Part shown: one piece after another, positions 43,605-52,170 of the stretch
Position numbering within the stretch: position 1 is the first letter of the stretch
Layout: each line of letters opens with the position of its first letter
Assembly: GCA_902825775.1 (NCBI GenBank)
Contig: CADECF010000001.1
Coordinates: forward strand, 62,001 to 126,000
Reading direction: 5' to 3'
Length of the DNA stretch: 64,000 nt
Origin: an uncultured Lysobacteraceae bacterium
GTDB lineage: Bacteria; Pseudomonadota; Gammaproteobacteria; Xanthomonadales; Xanthomonadaceae
The notes under the pieces: generated by a model
Seen by the model: the letters and a program-made list of their open reading frames with translations, nothing else
What the model was told of the DNA's origin: nothing
Databases searched by the model: none
Position numbers and translations under genes: made by a program

Positions 43605-44765
43605 ATGCTGACCACGCTCGCCATCGCCAACTACCGCTCCTTGCGCGATCTGGTCGTACCGATGGGCCGTTTGAACCTGGTCACCGGCGCCAACGGCAGC
43701 GGAAAATCCAACCTTTATCGCGCGCTGCGCCTGCTCGCCGAAACCGCGCAGGGCGGCGTCGTGCCCGCGCTGGCGCACGAAGGCGGCCTGCGTTCCACGC
43801 TGTGGGCCGGGCCGGAAAACATCAGCCGGCGCATGCGCAGCGGCGAGGTGCCGGTGCAGGGCGGGCCGCGACAGGAGGCGGTCTCGTTGCGGATGGGCTT
43901 CGCCGGCGACGAGTTCGGTTACGCCATCGATTTGGGTCTGCCGAAACCGTCGTTGTCGGCATTCGCGCTGGACCCTGAGATCAAACGCGAAACGATCTGG
44001 AGCGGGCCTTTCCTGCGCGGCGCGAACGCGCTCGTCGATCGCCGAGGGCCGATGGCACGGGCGCGCGACGGCCGCGGCTGGCGCGTGGTCGCCGAGCATC
44101 TGAACGCCTTCGAAAGCGTGTTCGGCCAGATCGCCGATCCCGAACGCGCGCCGGAAGTGCTGACCCTGCGCGAAACGATCCGCAGCTGGCGCTTCTACGA
44201 CCACTTCCGCAGCGACGCCGAGTCGCCCGCGCGCCTGCCGCAACTGGGCACGCGCACGCCGGTATTGAGCCACGACGGCCGCGACCTGGCCGCGGCGTGG
44301 CAGACGATCCGCGAGATCGGCGACCGCGCCGCGCTCGACGCGGCGGTCGCCGATGCGTTCCCCGGCGCCGCGGTGGAAGTGATCGAAAACGAAGGGCGCT
44401 TCGCATTGCAATTCTCGCAGCACGGATTGCTGCGTCCGCTATCGGCCGCGGAACTGTCCGACGGTACGTTGCGCTATCTGCTGTGGATCGCAGCGCTGCA
44501 TACGCCGCGCCCGCCGCCGCTGATGGTGCTCAACGAACCCGAAACCAGTCTGCATCCGGATCTGTTGCCGGCGTTGGCGCGCCTGATTGCGCACGCTTCG
44601 CAGCGCAGCCAGATCTGGGTGGTATCGCACGCCTCGCGCTTGATCGCAGCACTGGAAGAAGATCCGCATTGCAATGCGATCCGCCTGGAAAAGCAGATCA
44701 GCCAGACCGGCATCGTCGGGCAGGGCATGCTCGATGCGCCGCCCTGGCATTGGCCCGAACGCTGA
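43605..44765 (+). CDS. AAA family ATPase (RecF/OLD-like, single gene)
   Basis: A 386-residue ATPase. Walker A GANGSGKS is at residues 28-35, a signature-like LSAAELSDGTLRYL near 280, Walker B LMVLNEPE at 306-313 and an H-loop VVSHASR near 340. The region between Walker A and the signature holds no Toprim or nuclease motif. It belongs to the AAA_21-type predicted ATPases; partners such as a nuclease are absent from the neighbourhood. The role is unknown, perhaps DNA maintenance or defence. Confidence 0.85.
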   Translation: MLTTLAIANYRSLRDLVVPMGRLNLVTGANGSGKSNLYRALRLLAETAQGGVVPALAHEGGLRSTLWAGPENISRRMRSGEVPVQGGPRQEAVSLRMGFAGDEFGYAIDLGLPKPSLSAFALDPEIKRETIWSGPFLRGANALVDRRGPMARARDGRGWRVVAEHLNAFESVFGQIADPERAPEVLTLRETIRSWRFYDHFRSDAESPARLPQLGTRTPVLSHDGRDLAAAWQTIREIGDRAALDAAVADAFPGAAVEVIENEGRFALQFSQHGLLRPLSAAELSDGTLRYLLWIAALHTPRPPPLMVLNEPETSLHPDLLPALARLIAHASQRSQIWVVSHASRLIAALEEDPHCNAIRLEKQISQTGIVGQGMLDAPPWHWPER

Positions 44766-44777
44766 GCGCCGCGCTTT

Positions 44778-44849
44778 TGCAGAGTCGAGCTTGCTCGACT
44801 GCTTTTTCGGCGGCACATGAAGAGCAGTCGAGCGAGCTCGACTCTACAA
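44778..44849. repeat. Inverted GCAGAGTCGAGCTTGCTCGACTGCT repeat
   Basis: Arms agagtcgagcttgctcgact and agtcgagcgagctcgactct lie between the converging ATPase and metalloprotease genes. It is related to the TGTAGAGCGGAGCTTG family in layout, with different bases in the stem. Confidence 0.8.
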
Positions 44850-44856
44850 AGAGCGG

Positions 44857-46230
44857 TCAGGGCTTGGTGTAGCGGATCTCCAGCTTGTACGCACCGGCTG
44901 CGTAACCGCGCACCATCACGAAAACCTTGTTGCGGTTCATCGGCACTTCGAGCTCGCAGGTTTCGTTGGCGTGGCTCAGATAGGGGCGGCAGATCCAGCG
45001 AGTGAGGTCGGGCGGACCGACGTAGCGGACGTAGAGGTCGGGATCGCCTGAGCTGGCGCCGACGCCGGTCATCTTCACTTCGACGATGGAGCCGGGCTTC
45101 ACCGCATACGGGCCGTATTGCTTCTTCTCGCCTTTGGCTACGGCCTGGCTGTCGATGGTCTCGGTGGTTTCGGTGCCGCCTGCCGGCGCGTCGGGCACGC
45201 GGAACACGCATTGCCCGAGATCTTCGGTGTTGTTCGTGCCCTTGCCGTATACGCAGGCTGCGCCGGCGCGATCCAGCGCAGTCAGCGTCAGCGACCAATC
45301 GCCGCCGCCGTTGCATTGCGGGTAGTGCATGACCGAGAAGCGATCGTACGAAGTGATCGGTTTGAATTCGCTGTCCTCGAAGCACGCGCCCGCCTCGGGC
45401 CGCGTGTGCTCGTGGCGCCAGCCGAGCGTGTGGCCCAGTTCGTGGCGCAAGATGCCGGCCAGTTGCAGTTTCTCGCCCGGCTCCAGTCCGAACGAGGTTT
45501 CGTCGATCAGCACATTGCGCTCGGCGCGCTGGTCGTTGGGGAAGAATGCGCGTGCGAGATATTCGCCGTCGACGTCCACCGGATTCACGTCGAACACCAC
45601 GTTCTGGTTGCCCGCGTTGCAGTTGGCGTCCTGTCCGGCGGAATGGATGAAATCGACGTTGGCGGCCTGTTCCCAAGTCTGGGTGGCCGCATCCATGTCG
45701 GCGACGACCTGCGCCTTGCGCGCGCCGAACGCGTCGCTGACGCAGTAGGTCAGCTGCTTCTTCTTGGCGCTGGTCCAGACGTCGTCGGCGCCGTTCACCT
45801 GGTTGAGCACGAGCTTGCCGTGCGCAGTGCCGTCGATGTCGTCCTGGATCTGCTCGAAGAACTCCTGCAGCAGCTTGCGGTCGGGAATGGCGATGTCGCC
45901 GTTGACGATGTATTTGCCGTTCTCGCCGGGTTCCTTGAACACCGAAGCTTCGAATTCTTCGAACGTCTTGCCGCGCCACTTCTCGCGCGCGGCTTTCGCA
46001 GCTTCGCTCAGATGTTCGCGCGTGGCGGCGATGTTCTCGTCGGTGGCTTCGATCGTGCCCGTAGCGGGCTTGATCGCATCCGGCGGCGCTGCGGGTGGCG
46101 GTTCGGCGGCTGTGGTCGGCGGTGGCGATGCGTCGCCGGTAGTTTCGGGCGCTTGCTTGCAGGCGGCGAAGGCCAGCGGTATCGCCATGGCGAGCAGCAG
46201 AGGGGAAAGCGGGAGGCGGGGGGCGTTCAT
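44857..46230 (-). CDS. Zincin metalloprotease lipoprotein with PPC domain
   Basis: 457 residues with a lipoprotein signal ending AFAAC, then a Pro-rich linker. The zinc site HELGHTLGWRHEH begins at His263 (HExxHxxGxxHE, as in metzincin-like families) and SVMHYP supplies the Met turn near 300. Several Cys probably form disulfides. Residues 345-457 are a PPC-type beta domain (VAKGEKKQYGPYAVKPGSI, DPDLYVRYV, YKLEIRYT). It is the last gene of the protease operon; ATGA couples it to the proline-rich lipoprotein. Confidence 0.88.
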   Translation of the reverse strand: MNAPRLPLSPLLLAMAIPLAFAACKQAPETTGDASPPPTTAAEPPPAAPPDAIKPATGTIEATDENIAATREHLSEAAKAAREKWRGKTFEEFEASVFKEPGENGKYIVNGDIAIPDRKLLQEFFEQIQDDIDGTAHGKLVLNQVNGADDVWTSAKKKQLTYCVSDAFGARKAQVVADMDAATQTWEQAANVDFIHSAGQDANCNAGNQNVVFDVNPVDVDGEYLARAFFPNDQRAERNVLIDETSFGLEPGEKLQLAGILRHELGHTLGWRHEHTRPEAGACFEDSEFKPITSYDRFSVMHYPQCNGGGDWSLTLTALDRAGAACVYGKGTNNTEDLGQCVFRVPDAPAGGTETTETIDSQAVAKGEKKQYGPYAVKPGSIVEVKMTGVGASSGDPDLYVRYVGPPDLTRWICRPYLSHANETCELEVPMNRNKVFVMVRGYAAGAYKLEIRYTKP

Positions 46231-46850
46231 GGCTTGTCTCTCTGGGTTGGCGGGCAGGGCCCTTCGACGACGTTGAGCAACTCGACATCGGCCGAAATCT
46301 TGCGGATCTGTTCGAGCGTGTATTCGGCCTGCGCGCGGTCGCGGAACTCGGCGCACATCCGCATCTCCCCTTCGATGCCGATGCGTTGGGTTTCGATATT
46401 GGTGACGGCGGACTGGCTCTTCTGTTCTTCGAGCAGGCCGCGGATCTGTTTGTAGGCGTCGCGCGTCGGCGCGGGCACGCCGCGACCCTTGGACAGGGTG
46501 GTGATGGTGACAGTGGTGGGCTCCGGATCCTTTTTTTCAGGGGCTGGAGGCGTTTTTTCGGGCGCAGCCTGCTCATCGTTGCCGGCTTGCGGCGGCGGAG
46601 CGGGAGCCTGTTCCTGAGGCGGTTCTTGTTGAGGCGCTTGCTGTGCAGGAGGCTGCTCCGGATAAGCGGGAGCGGTCGGCGTCTGCGCAACCGGTTCCGG
46701 CGGCGGTGCCGGCGTTTGCGTGGCTTCCTCGGCAGCGGGCGCGCTAGCGGACTCGGGCGTATTCGCCGCGCCGCATGCGGCGAGCGAGCCCGCCGCGGTC
46801 AAGGCGAACGTCGCCGCCTGCAGGCCATGCAGAGCGCGCCCCGCGCTCAC
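46227..46850 (-). CDS. Proline-rich lipoprotein of the protease operon
   Basis: 207 residues from a GTG start that overlaps the subtilase stop codon (GTGA). The signal ends in lipobox LAAC (SLAACGAANTPES), followed by about 85 residues rich in Pro, Ala, Gln and Glu (a wall-spanning type linker). A C-terminal segment of about 95 residues follows, TRDAYKQIRGLLEEQKSQSAVTNIE and MRMCAEFRDRAQAEYTLEQIRKI, with two Cys and helix-strand alternation. No family is recognised. It may be an adaptor, inhibitor or chaperone for the flanking proteases. Confidence 0.75.
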   Translation of the reverse strand: MSAGRALHGLQAATFALTAAGSLAACGAANTPESASAPAAEEATQTPAPPPEPVAQTPTAPAYPEQPPAQQAPQQEPPQEQAPAPPPQAGNDEQAAPEKTPPAPEKKDPEPTTVTITTLSKGRGVPAPTRDAYKQIRGLLEEQKSQSAVTNIETQRIGIEGEMRMCAEFRDRAQAEYTLEQIRKISADVELLNVVEGPCPPTQRDKP

Positions 46851-48571
46851 GGCGCGCCGTCCATGCGTGCGCTGAGCGCGCGCGACGCGATGGGTTTCAG
46901 CGCCGCGTTCGGCGCCTGCAGCGCGCCCGGTTGCGGCGGCTGCATCGCGCGTAGGAAAGCGTCCGAGTCGCGCGCGGCCAGATCGAGCAGTTCCGGGCCG
47001 TAGCGTTGCAGCGCCGCGTCCAGATCTTGCGGTCGATTCAAGATGCGTTTGACGCCTTCGCGGATCTCGGCCGGATCGCGGTCCAGCGTGCGCGACAGAA
47101 GATCGACGGTGTCGTCGCGCGGCGGTGCGCGCAATTCGTTCACCGGCGCGCCCAGCGGCTGGCGCAGCAGGCGATCGAGGTTGAGGATGCCGGCGCCGTA
47201 ACGTTGCGCATCCCAGCCCGGCGGCACGCGTGCGCTGGCCTGCATGGCCTTCAGGAACAGGTCGCGCCGCGTGCGGCTGCCTTGTGCGGCCTTGATCCGG
47301 CTCGGGCCATGGAAAGCGATCCAATCCGCCGCCGCGCCGGCCACCGCGGCGGTGGCGAACGACGTGCCGTTGCCGGGACTGGCGCGGTTGCCTTGCTGTC
47401 CCAGCACTGCGTCGGCGACGTATACGTCTTCGCCGGGCGCGGCGATGTCGACGGCGCGGCCCTTGGACGATCCTTTCCATGGCTTGTTGTCGACATTGGT
47501 CGCGGCGACCGCGATCGCATTGTCGTAACTGGCCGGCGCCACCACGATGCCGATGCAATTGCCGGCGGCATTGACCACGATCGTGTCGCGGCGCACCGCA
47601 TCGTTGATGGCGCGCTCCAGACCGAAGAACATGCGCCCGCCCAGGCTCATCGAGATCACATCGCACTTGGCCGCGGTGGCGTGGCGCACGGCGCGCGCGA
47701 CGTTGGAATCGAGCACGCGCACCACGCTGTTGAAGGTGCGGATCGGCACCAGCGTCGCTTTCGGCGCAAGCCCGACCACCGTACCCGGTGCGGTCGTGCC
47801 CGTGCTCGCGCCGAAACCGCCGTCGCTGATCAGCACGCTGCCGGTCTTGGTGCCATGGCCGGGATTGCCGGAATAACCCAGCGGATCGTGCGCGTCGTTG
47901 CCGCCTTCCATCAGGTTGAGCGTAGCGCTGCGATCGATGCGGGCGCCGTCCAGGTCGATGTGATCGGTCCAGCCGCTGTCGGGATGGCAGATGCGCACGC
48001 CTTCGCCCAGTGGCTTGCCGCCGGCCGGCGGTACGATCTGGCGCGCGCTGCGCACGGCCATGTGGTTGGCATCCAGCGACCACGCGGGATCGGCCGGCGC
48101 GGGCACGCCTTCGTCGCCGAAACAGGCGGTCACGGCCGAACGTTTCTGCGCTTCGATCAACGTGTCCTCGGTATCGGGTTCCACCTGCAGGAAGCCGCCG
48201 CGCTCGCGCAGCGCGTAGGCGTTGTCCCAGGGGCGTTGTTCCGGCGTAAGCGCGTCGTTCACGCGCAGTCGGTAGATGCGCGACAAGTTTTCGGGATCGT
48301 CTGCGGGATTCGCGTCGGGGAACAGCGGTTCCACCGAGACGACCGCATCGAAAACCTCGTCCGCGGCGGTGCGGATGTCGGCGGGCGTCTGGCCAGGCGC
48401 GAGTTCGATCACATAACCCTGCGTGTAGGGTTTTTCCGGCGGCGGCGTGGCCGGCGTTTCCGCGATGGGCGGCGTGGCCGGGGTCTTGGCGGCGTCCGGC
48501 GATGCGTCGCGGTCGCAGGCCACGACGCCGCTCAGCAACAACAGCAGGCACAACGGTCGTGCTCGCAGCAT
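46847..48571 (-). CDS. S8 subtilisin-like serine protease lipoprotein
   Basis: A 574-residue protein. The lipobox LLSGVVAC is acylated at Cys19. The catalytic triad is Asp198 (CHPDSGW), His239 (GHGTKTGS) and Ser404 (NGTSFATAAV), with oxyanion Asn338 (NAAGN). Residues 50-130 look like an inhibitor-type prodomain, and residues 450-574 form a helical C-terminal extension (DTVDLLSRTLDRDPAEIREGVKRIL). It starts 10 nt after the trypsin-like gene and overlaps the next gene by 4 nt. Confidence 0.92.
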   Translation of the reverse strand: MLRARPLCLLLLLSGVVACDRDASPDAAKTPATPPIAETPATPPPEKPYTQGYVIELAPGQTPADIRTAADEVFDAVVSVEPLFPDANPADDPENLSRIYRLRVNDALTPEQRPWDNAYALRERGGFLQVEPDTEDTLIEAQKRSAVTACFGDEGVPAPADPAWSLDANHMAVRSARQIVPPAGGKPLGEGVRICHPDSGWTDHIDLDGARIDRSATLNLMEGGNDAHDPLGYSGNPGHGTKTGSVLISDGGFGASTGTTAPGTVVGLAPKATLVPIRTFNSVVRVLDSNVARAVRHATAAKCDVISMSLGGRMFFGLERAINDAVRRDTIVVNAAGNCIGIVVAPASYDNAIAVAATNVDNKPWKGSSKGRAVDIAAPGEDVYVADAVLGQQGNRASPGNGTSFATAAVAGAAADWIAFHGPSRIKAAQGSRTRRDLFLKAMQASARVPPGWDAQRYGAGILNLDRLLRQPLGAPVNELRAPPRDDTVDLLSRTLDRDPAEIREGVKRILNRPQDLDAALQRYGPELLDLAARDSDAFLRAMQPPQPGALQAPNAALKPIASRALSARMDGAP

Positions 48572-48581
48572 GGGGCGCTCC

Positions 48582-50108
48582 TCAGTTGGCGGATTGGACG
48601 CAGACGCGCGGGTCTTCGCGCCATGCCGGCGCGGCGGTGTCCAGGCGTTCGACGACCTTGGTGATCGGCAGCACCGCTTCGTGGGCGCGCCAGCCGGCGG
48701 CCCAAGGCTCGGACAGGTCTTCTTGGCCGTCGAACAGCAGGCCGATCACCGCATGCGTGCGGCGGTTGTAGACCGGAGAGCCGGAATTGCCGTGATAGGT
48801 GTCGCTGTCGGCGCCGATCGTCGGCTGCTGGTCGAAGCGCATGCTGATGTATTCGTAATAGGGCGCACCGTCGCCGTCTTCGCGCAGCTGATAGCTGTCG
48901 ACGAATTCCTTCAGCTTGCCTTCGCGGTAGGATTGCTCCTCGGCTTCGATCGAATCGAATTCCGCGCTGACCAGCATCTTGATCTCGGCGTACTCGTCGG
49001 GCGTCACCCGGAACGGGAAGTAGACGAAGGCGTTGTCGTGCACGGTGCGCGGTTCGCCCAGCGGAAATCCGACCACGTACAGCGGATCGTCCCGCTTCAC
49101 CTGCTTCAACGACAGGCATTGCACCGGATAAACCCGGCCGGGCAGGGCGCCGTCGGCGTTGGCGCCCAGTTCCAACAACACGAAATCCAGCTTGCCGCGT
49201 TCGTCCTCGTCCGTCAGCCGGATATTGGACAGCGGGAATACTTTGCTCGCCATATGCTGGCCGGCGAGGTCGTCTTCGTAGTCGAAAACGGCTTCCAGTT
49301 CTTCCGGCGCTTCTTCCAGAATGCAATGGTTGTTGGTCAGCGCCAGTTTCTCGCCGATCAGAACGGCGCTGCAGCGCGGTTTATCCTGCCCTTTCACGCG
49401 CAGCGCGAAGGCGCCGCGGGAGTTGGCGTAGATGCGCTCGTAGGCCTGCGGCGGGTAGCGGTCGTCGCGGTCGATGCCGTACAGGGATTTGTTGAGCCGT
49501 CGCAGTTCCGCATGCTGCTCCACCAGCGCGCGCTGTTCCTGGCGCTGGGTTTCCGGAAGGGCTTGGTAGGCCTTGATGACCTGCTGCTCGGCATCGTCCA
49601 CGCTGTCTTTCAGTTGCTTGAGATCCGAGTCGGTCGCTTCGGCGCTCAGCGCCTTTTCGGCGATGCCGCTGAGCTTCTTCTGCGCGGCATCGACATTTCC
49701 GTAGCGCGCGCGCCAGGCGGGCGAACGGTCGTTCCAGCGTTTGGTGGCCTGAAGTTCGACGTTCTTGAGTTCGACCGAATCGCCGGGCCCTTCGGCCACG
49801 GTCGCCTGCACCGGCATCTGCCGCACTTGCTGGCCCAGATAGTCGGCGTTGTTCACTTTCACCGCGGAATCGGCGGTCTGCAGCACCATGCTGTTGCCCT
49901 GCTTGGTGATCTGCGCCGGCACCGTGGCGCCTTGCGGGCGCGCGCGTACGCGCTGCTTCACTTCGCCGGTGCTGATGCGTTGCGACTTGGGCGCGTTCTG
50001 CGCCTGCGCGGCCGTCGTCGGCAGCGAAAGCATCAACGCCAGCGATATTCCGATCGGTGCTGTTCCGGCGGACAGCCACGCCGGCATACGGTAAGCGCGG
50101 TGACTCAT
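48582..50108 (-). CDS. Exported trypsin-like serine protease, first gene of the protease operon
   Basis: A 508-residue exported protein with a signal peptide ending in TTAAQAQ. Residues 115-215 are a charged helical, possibly coiled-coil segment. The chymotrypsin-fold domain follows, with His261 (LALTNNHC), Asp308 (GKLDFVLLEL) and Ser442 (YHGNSGSPVYN). The disulfide-type Cys pair around the His (RCSAV..NNHC) is present. It leads four same-strand genes that all make envelope proteins. A lipoprotein gene diverges from it over a 274-nt gap. Confidence 0.9.
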   Translation of the reverse strand: MSHRAYRMPAWLSAGTAPIGISLALMLSLPTTAAQAQNAPKSQRISTGEVKQRVRARPQGATVPAQITKQGNSMVLQTADSAVKVNNADYLGQQVRQMPVQATVAEGPGDSVELKNVELQATKRWNDRSPAWRARYGNVDAAQKKLSGIAEKALSAEATDSDLKQLKDSVDDAEQQVIKAYQALPETQRQEQRALVEQHAELRRLNKSLYGIDRDDRYPPQAYERIYANSRGAFALRVKGQDKPRCSAVLIGEKLALTNNHCILEEAPEELEAVFDYEDDLAGQHMASKVFPLSNIRLTDEDERGKLDFVLLELGANADGALPGRVYPVQCLSLKQVKRDDPLYVVGFPLGEPRTVHDNAFVYFPFRVTPDEYAEIKMLVSAEFDSIEAEEQSYREGKLKEFVDSYQLREDGDGAPYYEYISMRFDQQPTIGADSDTYHGNSGSPVYNRRTHAVIGLLFDGQEDLSEPWAAGWRAHEAVLPITKVVERLDTAAPAWREDPRVCVQSAN

Positions 50109-50382
50109 GGGTCCATCCTCAAGAGAACCAGCCCCGGCCCGCCTACGGGGACACCTGAAGTCAACGCGCTTCCGCATCCGGGACGGACAATATTCGAGCC
50201 ACATGGCCGCAGAACGTCGCTGGAAGGGGTTAACCGATGCGCGCGCCGCATCCGGCGCGCTCGTTGTCCGGTGATGCCGATCCGCTGCGTTCACCGGTTT
50301 AGCGCAATCGAAAGAAGGATCCGCCGGTTGCGGCGGCACGTTTTGCGCACAGGGGACCGACGAACAAGGAAAGGAAGGGCCC

Positions 50383-51960
50383 ATGTCGACCGGATACGCA
50401 CGCCTTGCCGCTTTATGGCTGATACCTCTGGCGATCGTCAGCTGCAGCAGCGATTCGCCGCAACGCGATAGCGCCGCACCCGCGGACGCATCCGAAGCGG
50501 AGCCGGCGCGCGCGCCCGCTGCCGCAGAGCCGGCCACAGCGCCCAGCGCCGCCTTGCTGCCCGCAGCCACCGGTTGCGCGCCCGGCGCGCGTTGCCTGTC
50601 GGTGACCAGCAGCGGACGGCCGAGCGGCAGCGGCAACTACGTCGCGCAATGCCGCGGCAAGTTCGCGGATTTCATCGTGCCCAAGGACACGATTCCGTCG
50701 TCGTACGACGGCCCGTGGTTCCAACCGTCGCTGCTGGAGAAGGCGGCGACCGGCGTGCCGAGCGTCGCGCGGCCCTGGCAGGCGTTCGATCCGCGCGATC
50801 CCGACGAGCGCCTGGCGTATGCCTTGGCGCTGCGCAACTACGCGCTCACGAGCAAGGTCGCGAAGAGCCTCACGCCGCAACTGACGGCGGATTCGAACTA
50901 TCGCGATCCCGCCGGTGGCGCGGTTGCGACGGCGTTGCGCAACCAGGCCTGGTATCCGGCGCCGCGCATGTTCTATGGGCCGACCGATTCGCCCGGCACG
51001 CGCGAAGCGGCGCATGGCATGACGCTGGAGCGCACCGTACGCGTCGGCGAGCTCGGCGACAATACGGTGGCTTTCCAGAACTACGCCGTGGCCTATTACG
51101 ACGCGCGCGGCGGCCGCGTGTTCCAGCAGCTTTGGAAAACCACGACGCCCGGCGTCGACAATCCCAAGCTCAGCGGCATGCGTTTCACCGAAGGAAGTTT
51201 CGTGTTCAAGCTGCTTTACAGCGCGGCCAAGCCGTCCAATTTCCCGGACGACCTGCTGGCCGATTCGTTGAAGCTGGACATCCTGCCGAACCCGGACGGA
51301 CCGAAAGTGTCGGTGCGGTTGATGCAGATCGATATTGCGGTCAAGGACAAGCGCGCCGGACCTACCGGCTGGTATTTCGCCACGTATGCCTACGACGCCG
51401 CGCGACCGGGCGCATCGCCCTGGCGCAAGATGGTGCCGGTGGGTCTGATGTGGGGCAACGATCCCGGCGGCGCGCCGATCACCGAATCGTGGATCAATCC
51501 GGATGCGCCCGCGTACGCGCTCGCGCACTTGGGCGTGGACGGCCGTTTGAACGGTCCGGTCGACAATCCCGCGTCGGCCTGCATGAGCTGCCACAGCACG
51601 GCGCAGGCGCCATCGGTAGCGCCGATGCTGCCTACCGGCGCGTGCAACCAGCCGCCGTTCCGCGAAAAATGGTTCCGCAACTTGAAAGGCACCACCGCTT
51701 TCGGCCGCTTCCAGCCTTCGGGCCAGGCCTGCGTGACGGCATCGCCCGGCGTGACGCTCACGGCCGCGGATTATTCGCTGCAGCTATCGGCCACCGTCGC
51801 ACGCGCGCTGCCCACGGCGACCGGCGGGCAGACCTTCAATCCCTGCACCTGGGACGAGGACGATCCGCCGACCGCATTGGTGGCGCCGACGCGCACGTCG
51901 GAACTGACCGTGCGCGATGTGAAGCAGTTCGAGGTCACGCGCGATCCCGAGCAGGAATAG
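50383..51960 (+). CDS. Lipoprotein with CxxCH haem-type motif, function unknown
   Basis: 525 residues. Lipobox AIVSC is acylated at Cys21 and is followed by an Ala/Pro-rich linker. Paired Cys occur at 65/71/90 (TGCAPGARC, VAQC). Most of the protein is an unrecognised domain rich in Trp and Tyr. CMSCH at residues 400-404 is the haem c attachment motif. It may be a cytochrome-like or copper/redox lipoprotein. It is divergent from the protease operon. Confidence 0.7.
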   Translation: MSTGYARLAALWLIPLAIVSCSSDSPQRDSAAPADASEAEPARAPAAAEPATAPSAALLPAATGCAPGARCLSVTSSGRPSGSGNYVAQCRGKFADFIVPKDTIPSSYDGPWFQPSLLEKAATGVPSVARPWQAFDPRDPDERLAYALALRNYALTSKVAKSLTPQLTADSNYRDPAGGAVATALRNQAWYPAPRMFYGPTDSPGTREAAHGMTLERTVRVGELGDNTVAFQNYAVAYYDARGGRVFQQLWKTTTPGVDNPKLSGMRFTEGSFVFKLLYSAAKPSNFPDDLLADSLKLDILPNPDGPKVSVRLMQIDIAVKDKRAGPTGWYFATYAYDAARPGASPWRKMVPVGLMWGNDPGGAPITESWINPDAPAYALAHLGVDGRLNGPVDNPASACMSCHSTAQAPSVAPMLPTGACNQPPFREKWFRNLKGTTAFGRFQPSGQACVTASPGVTLTAADYSLQLSATVARALPTATGGQTFNPCTWDEDDPPTALVAPTRTSELTVRDVKQFEVTRDPEQE

Positions 51961-51978
51961 GCGCTGGTTCTCTCGACC

Positions 51979-52165
51979 CAATCCCCCTTTGAAAAAGGGG
52001 GCCAAAGGGGGATTGGCTTTCGCTCTTTGTAGGAGCGGCTTTAGCCGCGAGCTCTTTCGACCGGATATCGGCGAGCTGATGGAAAGAGCTCGCGGCTAAA
52101 GCCGCTCCTACAAGAGCAGGGCAAGAGCAAATCCTCCCCAATCCTCCTTTTTCAAAGGAGGGAGA
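51979..52165. repeat. Nested repeats: CAATCCCCCTTT pair around a GTAGGAGCGGCTTTAGCCGC palindrome
   Basis: caatccccctttgaaaaagg and its complement form the outer unit at 51979-52017. A palindrome of two long arms, tgtaggagcggctttagccg (from 52028) and its complement (to 52112), lies inside, and aatcctcctttttcaaagga forms the far edge near 52165. The two outer elements are related but not identical. Confidence 0.8.
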
Positions 52166-52170
52166 AAAGC

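Noticed and set aside
46227-48551. A 774-codon minus-strand frame
   Set aside because: The first 567 codons are an out-of-frame shadow of the subtilase gene. Only the last 207 codons from the GTG at 46850 have a lipoprotein signal and sensible sequence.
48447-50471. A 674-codon plus-strand frame opposite the trypsin-like gene
   Set aside because: Shadow of the protease genes; no motifs, and it would run into the divergent lipoprotein gene.
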